From positions 2,196,001 to 2,260,000 of the forward strand of contig NZ_JAYESJ010000001.1 of NCBI RefSeq assembly GCF_034720595.1: a DNA stretch of 64,000 nucleotides, read 5' to 3'. Below are positions 28,107 through 36,954 of the stretch, one piece after another. The stretch comes from Rhizobium sp. CC-YZS058 (GTDB lineage Bacteria > Pseudomonadota > Alphaproteobacteria > Rhizobiales > Rhizobiaceae). The notes under the pieces were generated by a model, which saw only the letters and a program-made list of their open reading frames with translations, did not search any database and was not told where the DNA came from. A program made the position numbers and the translations under genes. Within the stretch, counting starts at the first letter, position 1. Each line of letters starts with the position of its first letter.

Positions 28107-28607
28107 ATGAGAATGAGCGTTTTGACGATCGAAGCCCTGCAGGCCACGCTGCCGCCGCGCCAGGCCGTCGCCGGGCTCGATCTCGGGACCAAGACCATCG
28201 GCCTTGCCATGTCCGATCTCGGGCGGCGCTTCGCCACCCCGCGTCCGGTGCTCAAGCGCGTCAAGTTCGGCGCGGATGCGCAGGCGCTGCTGGCCTTCGC
28301 GGAGCGCGAGGCGATCGGCGCCTTCATCATCGGCCTGCCGGTCAACATGGATGGCTCGAACGGTCCGCGCGTTCAGGCGACCCGCGCCTTTGTGCGCAAC
28401 ATGGAGGCACTGACCGCCCTGCCCTTCGTCTACTGGGACGAGCGGCTCTCCACCGTCGCGGCGGAACGCACCTTGATCGCCATGGATGTCTCGCGCGCCA
28501 AGCGGGCCGAGCGAATCGATTCGGCGGCCGCAGCCTTCATCCTTCAGGGCGCGTTGGACAGGCTGACGCTTTTGGCAAGATCGGCGGACGAGGCCGACGA
28601 AGGCTGA
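28107..28607 (+). CDS. ruvX: RuvX/YqgF family nuclease (pre-16S rRNA processing)
   Basis: The 166-residue product has the RNase H-like fold of YqgF, linked to maturation of the 5' end of 16S rRNA. The first catalytic Asp is at about residue 25 in [11 protein letters not shown]. Later motifs are [29 protein letters not shown] and the C-terminal [15 protein letters not shown] with its Asp. AAAGAGGC lies before the ATG. It overlaps the convergent membrane protein gene by 64 bases at its 3' end. Confidence 0.94.
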   Translation: MRMSVLTIEALQATLPPRQAVAGLDLGTKTIGLAMSDLGRRFATPRPVLKRVKFGADAQALLAFAEREAIGAFIIGLPVNMDGSNGPRVQATRAFVRNMEALTALPFVYWDERLSTVAAERTLIAMDVSRAKRAERIDSAAAAFILQGALDRLTLLARSADEADEG

Positions 28608-28891
28608 GCCTGGCGGCTTCGCCGCGCCTGCAGCCAGGCGAGGATTCGCTTGCGCTTGCGCAACGCCATCAGCGCGAAGACCAGCAGCGTATCGAGCGCC
28701 AGCGCGCGCGCGACCAACGGCGGGATCGCCTCCGGCGGCATGCCGAGCACGCTGCCATAAATCGAAAAGACGAGGTCATGCCCCTGCCTGGACAGGATGA
28801 ACAGCCCGAAGCTCATGTCGTAATAGGAGAGCGTGTACCAGGCGGCCAGAAACGCGATGGGCCCGGCCCAGAGAAGGAGAAACCACTTCAT
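28544..28891 (-). CDS. Small two-segment membrane protein, DUF6105-like
   Basis: The 115-residue product has two hydrophobic segments (about residues 3-22 and 60-78). Between them lies [25 protein letters not shown]. The tail is basic and then Ser/Ala-rich. From memory it resembles the rhizobial family labelled DUF6105, which I cannot verify here. Its ATG overlaps the stop of the upstream small membrane gene as ATGA, so the two are translationally coupled. Its 3' end overlaps ruvX in antisense. Confidence 0.75.
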   Translation of the reverse strand: MKWFLLLWAGPIAFLAAWYTLSYYDMSFGLFILSRQGHDLVFSIYGSVLGMPPEAIPPLVARALALDTLLVFALMALRKRKRILAWLQARRSRQAQPSSASSADLAKSVSLSNAP

Positions 28892-29034
28892 TGTTCGGCG
28901 CTCCGCATCGGCAACACACGGAAGGCCACCTGCTCGATCAGCACCACGGTCAGCAGCACGAGCGCCGGCACGGCGATATCGAGCGCCAGCAGGGCAAACA
29001 GCATCATCAGCGTGCAGGTCAGGATGGAGCGCAT
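28888..29034 (-). CDS. Very small membrane protein, 48 residues
   Basis: From the Met of MRSILTCTLMMLF the product is 48 residues with one or two hydrophobic segments covering almost its whole length and a short tail [14 protein letters not shown] lies about eight bases before the ATG. The open frame begins earlier (29085) but the added residues are polar and lack a ribosome site. It is coupled to the next gene by an ATGA overlap. Both are probably inner membrane proteins of unknown role. Confidence 0.7.
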   Translation of the reverse strand: MRSILTCTLMMLFALLALDIAVPALVLLTVVLIEQVAFRVLPMRSAEQ

Positions 29035-29096
29035 GAGCCGCTTCCCTTCTTCATCGTTACCGAACTGACATCGCGCGTTAACCATTGCGAGGCAAC

Positions 29097-29119
29097 GTCA
29101 ACCTTTTGTTAAGGTTAAC
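29097..29119. promoter_or_regulatory. Imperfect palindrome upstream of two divergent genes
   Basis: GTCAACCTT and AAGGTTAAC flank a five-base TTGTT centre, with eight of nine positions paired. It lies in an AT-rich gap between the tiny membrane protein pair (minus strand) and the AEC transporter (plus strand). Its shape suits a dimeric repressor or activator site. No regulator gene is adjacent. Confidence 0.35.
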
Positions 29120-29203
29120 AGCGCAGTTGCTGCGCCGCTGCCAAGGGTCTATGCCACGCTTTGCCGCACGTCCCGCATGCCCTCTTGAAGGCCTTCCAGT
29201 CCG

Positions 29204-30139
29204 ATGCTCGTCATCTTCGAAAGCATTCTCCCCGTCTTCCTCCTGGTCGTGCTCGGGGCCGTGCTGAAGCGTTGCCGGGTCATGTCCGGCGATCAATGGG
29301 ACGGCATGGAGCGGCTGGGATTCTTCGTCCTCTTTCCGGCCCTGCTCTTCTCCACCCTTGCCCGCGCCGATTTCACCGGGCTGCAGGCCGATGCGACGGG
29401 GCTCGCCACCATCGGCAGCGTCACGCTCATGTCGCTCGCCGTGCTCGCCGCCTGGCCGCCTCTGCGAAGGCGCGGGGTCACGCCGTCCGCCTTCACGACG
29501 ATCTTCCAGACTTCGACGCGCTGGAACGGCTTCATTGCGCTTGCAGCCGCCCATACGCTGTTCGGCGAACTGGGTCTGACGCTCACGGCGCTGGTCATGA
29601 CGCTGCTCATTCTGCCGATCAACATCTACAACATCGCCGTGCTCATATGGTTCGGTGGCGGACAGAGAAATTTCGGCGCCTTCGTGCTGCGCATCCTCTC
29701 CAATCCGATGATCCTCGCCTCGCTCGCCGGCATCCTCGTCAACCGAGCCGGTCTCGGCGTCTATCCGCCGCTGATGTCGGCGGTGGAAATGATGGCCGGA
29801 GCCTCGCTCAGCCTCGGCCTGATCATGGTCGGCGCCGGCCTGCGCTTGGGCGATGCGCTGCGACCGAGTCTCGAGGCGCTGATCGGCGTGGTGCTGAAGC
29901 TGGTGGTGATGCCGGTGTTCATGGTCGGGGCTGGCTATCTGCTCGGCATGCGCGGCGATGCGCTCGGCGTCGTGGCGCTCGGCGCCAGCGTTCCGACGGC
30001 GATGAACGGCTATATCCTCGCCAAGCAGATGGGGGGCGACGCACCGCTTTACGCCGCGACCGCGACGCTTCAGACGGTCGCGTCCTTCTTCACCATCCCT
30101 CTGATCCTGGCCGCGACGGCCTATCTCTCCGCCGGATAG
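29204..30139 (+). CDS. AEC-family transporter
   Basis: The 311-residue product has about ten membrane segments in the two-half layout of the auxin efflux carrier (AEC) family. It has a FPALLFSTLARAD-like motif in the first half and NPMILASLAG in the loop before the second half, then VPTAMNGYILA. Bacterial members carry organic acids such as malate or malonate, but the substrate here is unknown. It overlaps the convergent acyl-CoA dehydrogenase by 19 bases at the 3' end. Confidence 0.88.
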   Translation: MLVIFESILPVFLLVVLGAVLKRCRVMSGDQWDGMERLGFFVLFPALLFSTLARADFTGLQADATGLATIGSVTLMSLAVLAAWPPLRRRGVTPSAFTTIFQTSTRWNGFIALAAAHTLFGELGLTLTALVMTLLILPINIYNIAVLIWFGGGQRNFGAFVLRILSNPMILASLAGILVNRAGLGVYPPLMSAVEMMAGASLSLGLIMVGAGLRLGDALRPSLEALIGVVLKLVVMPVFMVGAGYLLGMRGDALGVVALGASVPTAMNGYILAKQMGGDAPLYAATATLQTVASFFTIPLILAATAYLSAG

Positions 30140-31770
30140 AGCAGATCGACAATCGCCGCGCAGTCGAAGCGCGAATCGAGCATGCCGTAGGTCGAGCGCC
30201 AGCCTGCGGCCAGACGGGATTCCAGGAAGGCATCGGCGATGCGCCCGGCCCCTAAGCGGTAGAGTTCCGCCGCCGCCGCCGCAAGCGCAAGCTGCTCCAT
30301 CAGAAGCCGGGCTGCGCCCTCGTCGCGCTCGCAAAGCGACAGCGCGGCCCGCAGCACGTCCACCGTCTTGCGCGCTGCCGGCCCGAGATCGCGGCCGATG
30401 ATCTCGAACAGCGGCTCGAAGGTCTCCCGGCCGCGGGAGAGCACGCGCAGCACGTCAAGCGCCATGACATTGCCCGACCCTTCCCAGATGGCGTTGACCG
30501 GCGCCTCGCGGTAATGCCGGGCGATCGGGCGGTCCTCGATATAGCCATTGCCGCCCAGGCACTCCATCGCCTCGGCAATCAATGCCGGTGCGATCTTCGT
30601 CACCCAATATTTGGCGACAGGGGTCATGATCCGGGCATAGGCCGCCTCGGCATCGTTGCCGGGCGCTCGGTCGAAGGCATCCGCCAGGCGGAAGGACAGC
30701 GCGCTCGCGGCCGCGACATCGAGCGCCATGTCCGCCAGAACCCGCGTCATCATCGGCTGCGCCACCAGCGGCCGCCCGAAGGCCTGTCGGCCGCGCGTGT
30801 GGTGCACCGCCTCGGCCAGACTCGCCCGCATCATGCCGGCGGACGCGACCGCGCAGTCGAGCCGCGTCAGCGTCACCATGTCGAGAATGGTGCGCAGGCC
30901 CGAATCGGGGGCGCCCAGCACGAAACCGAATGTCTCGGAAAACTCGACCTCGGCCGAGGCATTCGACCGGTTGCCGAGCTTGTCCTTCAGCCGCTGCAGC
31001 CGCAGGCCATTGGCCGAACCGTCCTCCAGCAGGCGCGGAACGAGAAAGCAGCCGATGCCCTCGCGCGTCTTTGCCAGCATCACGAAGGCGTCGCTCATCG
31101 GCGCGGAGAGAAACCACTTGTGGCCCGCCAGGCGGTAGATCCCCTCGCCCACCCGCTCGGCGCTGGAGGTCAGCGCCCGCATGTCGCTGCCGCCCTGCTT
31201 CTCCGTCATACCCATGCCGATCGTCACCGCGCTCTTCTGGGTGATCGGCCGATTGGTCGAATCATAGCGGCGCGAGAGGATCTTCGGGCTCCATTCGGCG
31301 CCGACCGACGGGGCGGCAGCCAGGGCGGCCAGCGCGGCGCTCGTCATCGTCAGCGGGCAGAGATGGCCGGCCTCGAGCTGGGCGGTGAGATAGAAGCGCA
31401 GGGCCCGCGCCTTGTGCGCCCGCCCGCTCTCATCCTGGTTCGGCTCCCAGATCGAGGAATGCAGCCCCGCGCCCATGGAGCGGCGCATCAGCGCATGCCA
31501 GGCCGGGTGAAACTCGACGACATCCAGCCGCTCGCCGCGCGGCCCGTGCGTGCGCAGCTGCGGCACGCCCTGGTTGGCCATGCGCGCCAGATCCTGCGCT
31601 TCCGGCGAGGTCACATATTTGCCGATCGCCTCCACATCATCGCGCACTGCCTGCGGCAGCGAGGCCGAGACGTCGCTGAGCAGCGGATCGGACCGATAGG
31701 CATTGATGCCCGACCAGGGCTTGGGCTGGTTGAGATCGGCAAGGGAGGGGTCGGTCCGAGTCTGGGTCAT
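30121..31770 (-). CDS. AidB-like acyl-CoA dehydrogenase
   Basis: The 549-residue product is a flavoprotein of the acyl-CoA dehydrogenase superfamily. Its length, MGMTEKQGGSDMRA, HKWFLSAPMSDAF and ECLGGNGYIEDRPIARHYRE place it in the AidB-like branch rather than among the shorter chain-degrading enzymes. AidB binds FAD and DNA and is linked to the alkylation response in E. coli; general dehydrogenase activity is also possible. No ada-type gene is adjacent. The ribosome site is weak. Confidence 0.88.
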   Translation of the reverse strand: MTQTRTDPSLADLNQPKPWSGINAYRSDPLLSDVSASLPQAVRDDVEAIGKYVTSPEAQDLARMANQGVPQLRTHGPRGERLDVVEFHPAWHALMRRSMGAGLHSSIWEPNQDESGRAHKARALRFYLTAQLEAGHLCPLTMTSAALAALAAAPSVGAEWSPKILSRRYDSTNRPITQKSAVTIGMGMTEKQGGSDMRALTSSAERVGEGIYRLAGHKWFLSAPMSDAFVMLAKTREGIGCFLVPRLLEDGSANGLRLQRLKDKLGNRSNASAEVEFSETFGFVLGAPDSGLRTILDMVTLTRLDCAVASAGMMRASLAEAVHHTRGRQAFGRPLVAQPMMTRVLADMALDVAAASALSFRLADAFDRAPGNDAEAAYARIMTPVAKYWVTKIAPALIAEAMECLGGNGYIEDRPIARHYREAPVNAIWEGSGNVMALDVLRVLSRGRETFEPLFEIIGRDLGPAARKTVDVLRAALSLCERDEGAARLLMEQLALAAAAAELYRLGAGRIADAFLESRLAAGWRSTYGMLDSRFDCAAIVDLLYPAER

Positions 31771-31811
31771 GCTGCGGTTCTAGCCGAGCAAGGGCCAAAG
31801 CGGAACAGCGT

Positions 31812-32417
31812 TCAAGCGGCCGTCCCCGTTTCCCGCGCGAGAAGCGCCAGATGGGTGCGCGGCACGCGGAAAACACCCTTGATGCAGCCGGGATTGCGCA
31901 CCGCAATCTGCACATGCGTGCTGCGATGGAACCCCGATCCGACATAGATCGGATCATCCTCGACGAAGATGCCCTTGACCGTGTCGAAGGGGTTGTTCTG
32001 AGCCACAAGCATTTCGTAGAGCCGGTTCACGACAGCGCAGTCGAGATCGCGCCTGAGCATATCTTTGCTGTTCCTCGGCAATGGCTTGCCCGAGATCTCA
32101 AGGGATTCTCTCAGCGACTGGTATGCCTCTTCAAATAAAGCGATCGATCCGAGCGTTGTCATGTCGAGACATAGTCCCCGGTCGAGAACGGCTCCCACGA
32201 GCGTCGGCTCGGAGATCTTGCTGCGCGGGCGCGCAGCGCTCACCTTCGCGAAATCCAGCCCTCGATCAGGATTGGCTTCCCAGAAATAGACGCCGTGTCC
32301 AAGCCAGTCATAGGCATTTTCCGAAGCTCTGAATGGTTCGCCCGCGAGGAGCGCTTCGGCCACGGCAGTGTCGCATCCGTGATACCCCAGAACGAAGCTC
32401 GTTGAAAGGCGATGCAC
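31812..32417 (-). CDS. PARP-like ADP-ribosyltransferase fold protein, probable toxin
   Basis: The 201-residue product starts at a GTG immediately after the stop of the small upstream gene. It shows the ADP-ribosyltransferase pattern: YHG near the N-terminus (His13), then YDWLGHGVYFWEANPDRGLD with Tyr44, and late THVQIAVR. In H-Y-E type enzymes these positions are His, Tyr and Glu; here the third position appears to be Gln170. No signal peptide or membrane segment is present. Four 60-base lines that I counted across the pair (two in each gene) are 50-55% GC, lower than the flanking core genes. With its small partner it looks like a toxin-antitoxin or defence cassette. Function is inferred, not shown. 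Confidence 0.65.
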   Translation of the reverse strand: MHRLSTSFVLGYHGCDTAVAEALLAGEPFRASENAYDWLGHGVYFWEANPDRGLDFAKVSAARPRSKISEPTLVGAVLDRGLCLDMTTLGSIALFEEAYQSLRESLEISGKPLPRNSKDMLRRDLDCAVVNRLYEMLVAQNNPFDTVKGIFVEDDPIYVGSGFHRSTHVQIAVRNPGCIKGVFRVPRTHLALLARETGTAA

Positions 32418-32612
32418 CTAGTTGCCCGAGTAGTGCTTCGTAAAGCGACCGGTGGGTGTGAGCACCTTCTCTTTCACCAACTGCTTGAGCGCTGTCGCGG
32501 GCGTCGCATTGTGTTTCTTGTTGAAAGCCGCGGCTGTTCTACGGAATTCCTTCAGAAACTCCGGGCTGGAGAGATCGATGTGGTATGAGAGCGGTCGGGA
32601 CCTCTTGGCCAT
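32418..32612 (-). CDS. Small basic protein, probable antitoxin
   Basis: The 64-residue product starts MAKRSRPLSYHIDL and is rich in Lys, Arg and His. It is predicted to be helical (FLKEFRRTAAAFNKKHN, ATALKQLVKEKVL) with a tail TPTGRFTKHYSGN. Its TAG stop is followed with no gap by the GTG of the ADP-ribosyltransferase-like gene, which forces coupled expression, antitoxin first. There is no ribosome site of note, but a consensus-like promoter lies so close that the message should be leaderless. I do not recognise a named family. Confidence 0.65.
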   Translation of the reverse strand: MAKRSRPLSYHIDLSSPEFLKEFRRTAAAFNKKHNATPATALKQLVKEKVLTPTGRFTKHYSGN

Positions 32613-32619
32613 GTTTCTA

Positions 32620-32648
32620 ATATAGGGATCCGGATGATCGAAGGCAAG
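32620..32648 (-). promoter_or_regulatory. Strong candidate promoter for the toxin-antitoxin pair
   Basis: Read on the minus strand, CTTGCC (32648-32643) and CTATAT (32625-32620) are 17 bases apart, close to the rhizobial sigma-70 consensus CTTGAC-N17-CTATAT. The ATG begins eight bases after the -10, so the transcript would start at or within a base of the ATG, which gives a leaderless mRNA. Confidence 0.6.
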
Positions 32649-32753
32649 CAGTCTGCTGTGCGCAAGGGGGCCTGCGCCGCTTGCTCCCATGGGTCACACC
32701 GCCTATAGACGCCACGGCGATTGCGCCGCTGCGATCTTTCGGGAGTTCCCTGG

Positions 32754-33695
32754 ATGGATGTTTTTCCCCACCGTCATCTTCTCGGTATCAAGGGTCTGAC
32801 GGAGCGGGATATCACGCTGCTGCTCGACAAGGCGGACGAGGCGGTCATGATCTCGCGGCAGCGGGAGAAGAAAACCTCCACGCTGCGCGGCCTCACGCAG
32901 ATCAACCTGTTCTTCGAAGCCTCCACCCGCACGCAGAGCTCCTTCGAGCTCGCGGGCAAGCGGCTGGGTGCCGATGTCATGAACATGTCGGTCGGCAATT
33001 CCTCGGTCAAGAAGGGCGAAACGCTGATCGATACGGCGATGACGCTCAATGCCATGCATCCCGACGTGCTGGTGGTGCGCCATTCCTCGGCCGGTGCAGC
33101 GGCACTGCTTGCGCAGAAGGTGTCCTGCGCCGTTGTCAATGCCGGCGACGGGCAGCATGAACATCCCACCCAGGCGCTGCTCGACGCGCTGACGATCCGC
33201 CGCGCCAAGGGCAAGCTGTCGCGCATCATCGTGGCGATCTGCGGCGATGTCCTGCATTCGCGCGTCGCGCGCTCCAACATCCTGCTTCTCAATCAGATGG
33301 GTGCCCGGGTGCGCGTGGTCGCACCGGCGACGCTCCTGCCGACCGGCATCGCCGACATGGGGGCCGAGGTCTTCCACTCCATGGAAGACGGGCTGAAGGA
33401 CGCCGATGTCGTCATGATGCTGCGGCTGCAGCGCGAGCGCATGGCCGGTTCCTTCGTGCCCTCGGTGCGCGAGTACTTCCGCTATTACGGCCTCGATGCC
33501 GAGAAGCTGAAGGCGGCGCGCGAGGATGCGCTGGTCATGCATCCCGGGCCGATGAACCGCGGCGTCGAAATCGCCTCGGAGATCGCCGACGGGCCGCAAA
33601 GCGTCATCGAACAACAGGTGGAGATGGGGGTCGCCGTGCGCATGGCCGTAATGGAAACCCTGCTCGTCTCGCAGACCAAGGGGCCCCGCGCATGA
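32754..33695 (+). CDS. pyrB: Aspartate carbamoyltransferase catalytic subunit
   Basis: PyrB condenses carbamoyl phosphate and aspartate in pyrimidine synthesis. The 313-residue product from [11 protein letters not shown] has the carbamoyl phosphate motif [12 protein letters not shown], the HPTQALLDA segment and HPGPMNRG for aspartate binding. GGGAG lies eight bases before the ATG. It overlaps pyrC by four bases (ATGA). No pyrI regulatory gene is present, consistent with the class that uses a dihydroorotase-like protein as structural partner. Confidence 0.97.
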   Translation: MDVFPHRHLLGIKGLTERDITLLLDKADEAVMISRQREKKTSTLRGLTQINLFFEASTRTQSSFELAGKRLGADVMNMSVGNSSVKKGETLIDTAMTLNAMHPDVLVVRHSSAGAAALLAQKVSCAVVNAGDGQHEHPTQALLDALTIRRAKGKLSRIIVAICGDVLHSRVARSNILLLNQMGARVRVVAPATLLPTGIADMGAEVFHSMEDGLKDADVVMMLRLQRERMAGSFVPSVREYFRYYGLDAEKLKAAREDALVMHPGPMNRGVEIASEIADGPQSVIEQQVEMGVAVRMAVMETLLVSQTKGPRA

Positions 33696-34975
33696 GCACG
33701 CTTGTCCTTCAGAACCTGCGCGTGCTCGATCCCTCGCGCTCCCTCGACGCACCGGGCAGCATCCTTATCCGCGACGGCGTGATCCTCGCCGCCGGGCCCG
33801 ACGCGCTGAACCAGGGCATGCCGGAGGGCGCGACCGTGGAAGACTGCGGCGGCCTTCTTGCCGTGCCCGGCCTGGTCGATGCGCGGGTCTTCATCGGCGA
33901 GCCCGGAGCCGAGCATCGCGAGACGATCGAGTCCGCCGCCCGCGCGGCCGCAGCCGGCGGCATCACCAGCATCATCGCCATGCCGGATACCGATCCGGTG
34001 ATCGACGATATCGCGCTGGTCGAGTTCGTGCAGAAGACCGCGCGCGACAAGGCCATGATCACCGTCCATCCCGCCGCGGCGCTGACCAAGGGGCTGAAGG
34101 GCGAGGAGATGACCGAGTTCGGGCTCCTGCGCGAAGCCGGCGCCGTCTGCTTCACCAATGGGCGGCGCGGCATTACCGACACCTCCGTGCTTCGACGTGC
34201 CATGACCTATGCGCGCGAATTCAGCGCCGTCATCGCGCTCGAAACGCGCGACCCCACTCTCGGCGCCAACGGCGTCATGAACGAAGGCCTGCTGGCGAGC
34301 TGGCTCGGGCTTCCCGGCGTGCCGCGCGAAGCGGAAATCATTCCGCTCGAACGCGATCTGCGCATCGCCGGCCTGACGCGCGCTGCCTACCACGCCGCCA
34401 AGATCTCGCTGCCCGAATCGGTCGAAGCGATCCAGACTGCGCGCTCTCGCGGCGCGAAGGCCACCTGCGCAGTGTCGATCAATCATCTCGCCTTGAACGA
34501 GAACGACATCGGCGAGTACCGCACCTTCTTCAAGCTGAGCCCGCCGCTGCGCGGCGAGGATGATCGCGCTGCCATGGTGCAGGCCCTGGCCGAGGACCGC
34601 ATCGACATCATCGTCTCCTCGCATGATCCGCAGGATGTCGATACCAAGCGCCTTCCCTTCTCCGACGCGGCGGATGGCGCGATCGGGCTCGAAACCATGC
34701 TCGCGGCCGCCCTCCGGCTCTATCACAGCGGGGACGTGCCGCTGATGCGTCTCATCGATGCGCTATCGACCCGTCCGGCCAAGATCTTCGGGCTCGACTC
34801 GGGCACGCTGAAGCCGGGGGCCCGTGCCGATGTGACGCTGATCGACCTCGAGGAACCCTGGATCGTGGCGCGGGAGGCCCTCGTCTCGCGCTCGAAGAAC
34901 ACGCCCTTCGAAAATGCCCGCTTTACGGGCCGCGCCCTTCGCACCTATGTTGCCGGTCGACGCGTCTTCGGCTAG
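33692..34975 (+). CDS. pyrC': Dihydroorotase-like protein PyrC', catalytically inactive homologue
   Basis: The 427-residue product has the overall class I dihydroorotase layout, but metal ligands are gone. The canonical D-x-H-x-H motif reads as residues 60-72 [13 protein letters not shown], with Arg65 and Phe67 in place of the two His. The later H-x-x-D cluster reads LETRD instead of H-[AS]-E-D, and the Lys usually carboxylated is replaced in AVCFTNG. Such PyrC' proteins support PyrB assembly in Pseudomonas-type ATCases without catalysis. An active PyrC should be encoded elsewhere. The coupling to pyrB supports a structural role. Confidence 0.9.
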   Translation: MSTLVLQNLRVLDPSRSLDAPGSILIRDGVILAAGPDALNQGMPEGATVEDCGGLLAVPGLVDARVFIGEPGAEHRETIESAARAAAAGGITSIIAMPDTDPVIDDIALVEFVQKTARDKAMITVHPAAALTKGLKGEEMTEFGLLREAGAVCFTNGRRGITDTSVLRRAMTYAREFSAVIALETRDPTLGANGVMNEGLLASWLGLPGVPREAEIIPLERDLRIAGLTRAAYHAAKISLPESVEAIQTARSRGAKATCAVSINHLALNENDIGEYRTFFKLSPPLRGEDDRAAMVQALAEDRIDIIVSSHDPQDVDTKRLPFSDAADGAIGLETMLAAALRLYHSGDVPLMRLIDALSTRPAKIFGLDSGTLKPGARADVTLIDLEEPWIVAREALVSRSKNTPFENARFTGRALRTYVAGRRVFG

Positions 34976-35007
34976 TCGCCGGCGCGGATCGGGGGATCAT
35001 TTCGCTT

Positions 35008-35616
35008 ATGTTCGATTGGCCGCTTCCACTGGGCGTCACGCTTCTTTTCTTGCTGTTCGGCTATCTGCTGGGCTCGATCCCGTTCGGCCTGCTGCTGACC
35101 CGGGCCGCCGGCCTGGGCGATGTGCGCAAGATCGGTTCCGGCAACATCGGCGCCACCAATGTGCTGCGCACCGGCAACAAGAAGCTCGCCGCCGCCACCT
35201 TGCTCCTCGACGCCTTGAAGGGCACGGCGGCGGCCACGATCGCCTGGCACTATGCGGGTCCCGATGCCGGCATTGCCGCCGGTCTCGGCGCTTTTCTCGG
35301 CCATCTCTTCCCGGTCTGGCTTGGCTTCAAGGGCGGCAAGGGGATTGCCACCTATATCGGCGTGCTGCTGGGGCTTGCGCCCCTGGTCGTGCTGGTCTTC
35401 GCAGCGGTCTGGCTCGGGGTCGCGAAAATCACCCGCTACTCCTCCCTGTCCGCGCTCTGCGCCACGGTCGTCGTGCCGGTCGTGCTGCTTGCCGCCGGTT
35501 ATGGCCGGATCGGCCTGCTCTTCGTCTTGCTCAGTCTCATCACCTGGGCCAAGCACCATGCCAACATCAAGCGCCTCCTCGCCGGCACGGAAAGCCGGAT
35601 CGGCCAGAAGGGCTGA
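35008..35616 (+). CDS. plsY: Glycerol-3-phosphate acyltransferase PlsY
   Basis: PlsY transfers an acyl chain from acyl phosphate to glycerol-3-phosphate, the first step of membrane phospholipid synthesis. The 202-residue product has five to six membrane segments and the conserved loops [29 protein letters not shown] and KHHANIKRL. It starts 32 bases after pyrC' and ends six bases before dprA. Confidence 0.95.
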   Translation: MFDWPLPLGVTLLFLLFGYLLGSIPFGLLLTRAAGLGDVRKIGSGNIGATNVLRTGNKKLAAATLLLDALKGTAAATIAWHYAGPDAGIAAGLGAFLGHLFPVWLGFKGGKGIATYIGVLLGLAPLVVLVFAAVWLGVAKITRYSSLSALCATVVVPVVLLAAGYGRIGLLFVLLSLITWAKHHANIKRLLAGTESRIGQKG

Positions 35617-35622
35617 GGCCGG

Positions 35623-36768
35623 ATGGCGGGCGAGGCGCGCAGAGGCATCACCCTCACCGACCGCCAGCGTCTCGCCTGGCTGCGCCTCATCCGCAGCGAC
35701 AATGTCGGCCCGGCCACCTTCCGCGATCTGATCAACCATTTCGGCTCGGCCGAAACGGCCCTGCAGATGCTTCCGGAGCTGTCCCGCCGGGGCGGCTCCA
35801 CCCGCGCCATCCGAATCGCCACCGTTGCCGAGGCGGAGCGGGAACTGGCGCTCTGTCTTCGGTTCGGCGCCCGATTCGTCGGCATCGGCGAACCGGAATA
35901 CCCCGCTGCCCTCCGCCAGATCGAGGCGGCACCTCCCCTTCTGGCAGTCAAGGGCGACGTGTCGCTCACAGCGCTCCCGGCGCTCGGGATCGTCGGGGCG
36001 CGCAATGCTTCGATCAGCGGCGCGAAGTTTGCGGCGATGATCGCCCGCGATGTCGGGCGCTCCGGCTATGCGATCATCTCCGGCCTGGCGCGCGGCATCG
36101 ACACGGCCGCACACCGGGCCAGCCTCGATACCGGCACGATCGCCGCCATGGCCGGCGGGCTCGACCAGCCCTACCCGCCGGAAAACGCCGATCTTCTGCG
36201 GGAGATCACCGAGGGGCGCGGCTTGGCGATCAGCGAGATGCCCTTCGGCTGGGAGCCGAGGGCACGGGATTTTCCGCGCCGCAATCGTCTGATCGCCGGC
36301 ACCGCCCTGGGGCTTGCGGTCGTGGAGGCGGCCAGTCGCTCCGGCTCGCTGATCAGCGCCCGGCTCGCCGGGGAGTTCGGCCGTCTGGTCTTTGCCGTTC
36401 CGGGATCGCCGCTCGACCCGCGCTGCCAGGGCACCAACCAGCTCTTGAAGGACGGCGCAACGCTCGTGACCGAACCGCGCGACATTCTCGAAGCCCTGGC
36501 GCCCCTCTCGCGCATCGACCTGTTCACCCGCCCGCAGGCGGAGGAACCCGACGAGGGCGAAGGCCGCATGCCGCTTCCGCCCGCCGAGGACGAACGCAGC
36601 GCCGTGATCGATGCGCTGGGCCCCACCCCTGTCGAGATCGACGACATCATCCGCCACACCGGACTGGGCATGGGGACCGTCTATCTTGTCCTGCTAGAAC
36701 TTGATCTTGCCGGGCGGCTGGAGCGGCACGCCGGTGGGCTCGTGTCTCTGGCCGGTGATGCAGCTTAG
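35623..36768 (+). CDS. dprA: DNA processing protein DprA
   Basis: DprA protects incoming single-stranded DNA and loads RecA during natural transformation; most bacteria carry it. The 381-residue product has an N-terminal SAM-like region, the Rossmann core with LGIVGARNASISGAKFA and SGLARGIDTAAHRASL, and RDFPRRNRLIAG. A C-terminal winged-helix segment (about 320-370) is present. It begins six bases after plsY, so the two are probably co-transcribed. Its last 75 bases are antisense to the small gene at 36694-36954. Confidence 0.95.
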   Translation: MAGEARRGITLTDRQRLAWLRLIRSDNVGPATFRDLINHFGSAETALQMLPELSRRGGSTRAIRIATVAEAERELALCLRFGARFVGIGEPEYPAALRQIEAAPPLLAVKGDVSLTALPALGIVGARNASISGAKFAAMIARDVGRSGYAIISGLARGIDTAAHRASLDTGTIAAMAGGLDQPYPPENADLLREITEGRGLAISEMPFGWEPRARDFPRRNRLIAGTALGLAVVEAASRSGSLISARLAGEFGRLVFAVPGSPLDPRCQGTNQLLKDGATLVTEPRDILEALAPLSRIDLFTRPQAEEPDEGEGRMPLPPAEDERSAVIDALGPTPVEIDDIIRHTGLGMGTVYLVLLELDLAGRLERHAGGLVSLAGDAA

Positions 36769-36954
36769 CGTGCGACGCCCGGAGAGAATGTCGCCGGCCT
36801 CCGTGAACGCCATCTCCAGCAGATAGCACAGCATATCGGCATTCTCGGCCTCGGCCACGCCGCGCAGCTCGCCGAGCATCTGGCGGATATAGCCGATCTT
36901 CGACCGGGACTCTTCCGAAAGATCATGCGCCTGATGTCTGTCCGTCGCGACCAT
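36694..36954 (-). CDS. Small conserved-type protein of unknown function, 86 residues
   Basis: From the Met of MVATDRHQAHDL the product is 86 residues. It contains SEESRSKIGYIRQMLGELRG and ENADMLCYLLEMAFTEAGDI, a helical region that I recall from small alphaproteobacterial proteins without assigned function. The tail is basic and unstructured. An AGGACAGGAC stretch precedes the ATG. The gene lies opposite the 3' end of dprA and overlaps it by 75 bases. Confidence 0.6.
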   Translation of the reverse strand: MVATDRHQAHDLSEESRSKIGYIRQMLGELRGVAEAENADMLCYLLEMAFTEAGDILSGRRTLSCITGQRHEPTGVPLQPPGKIKF

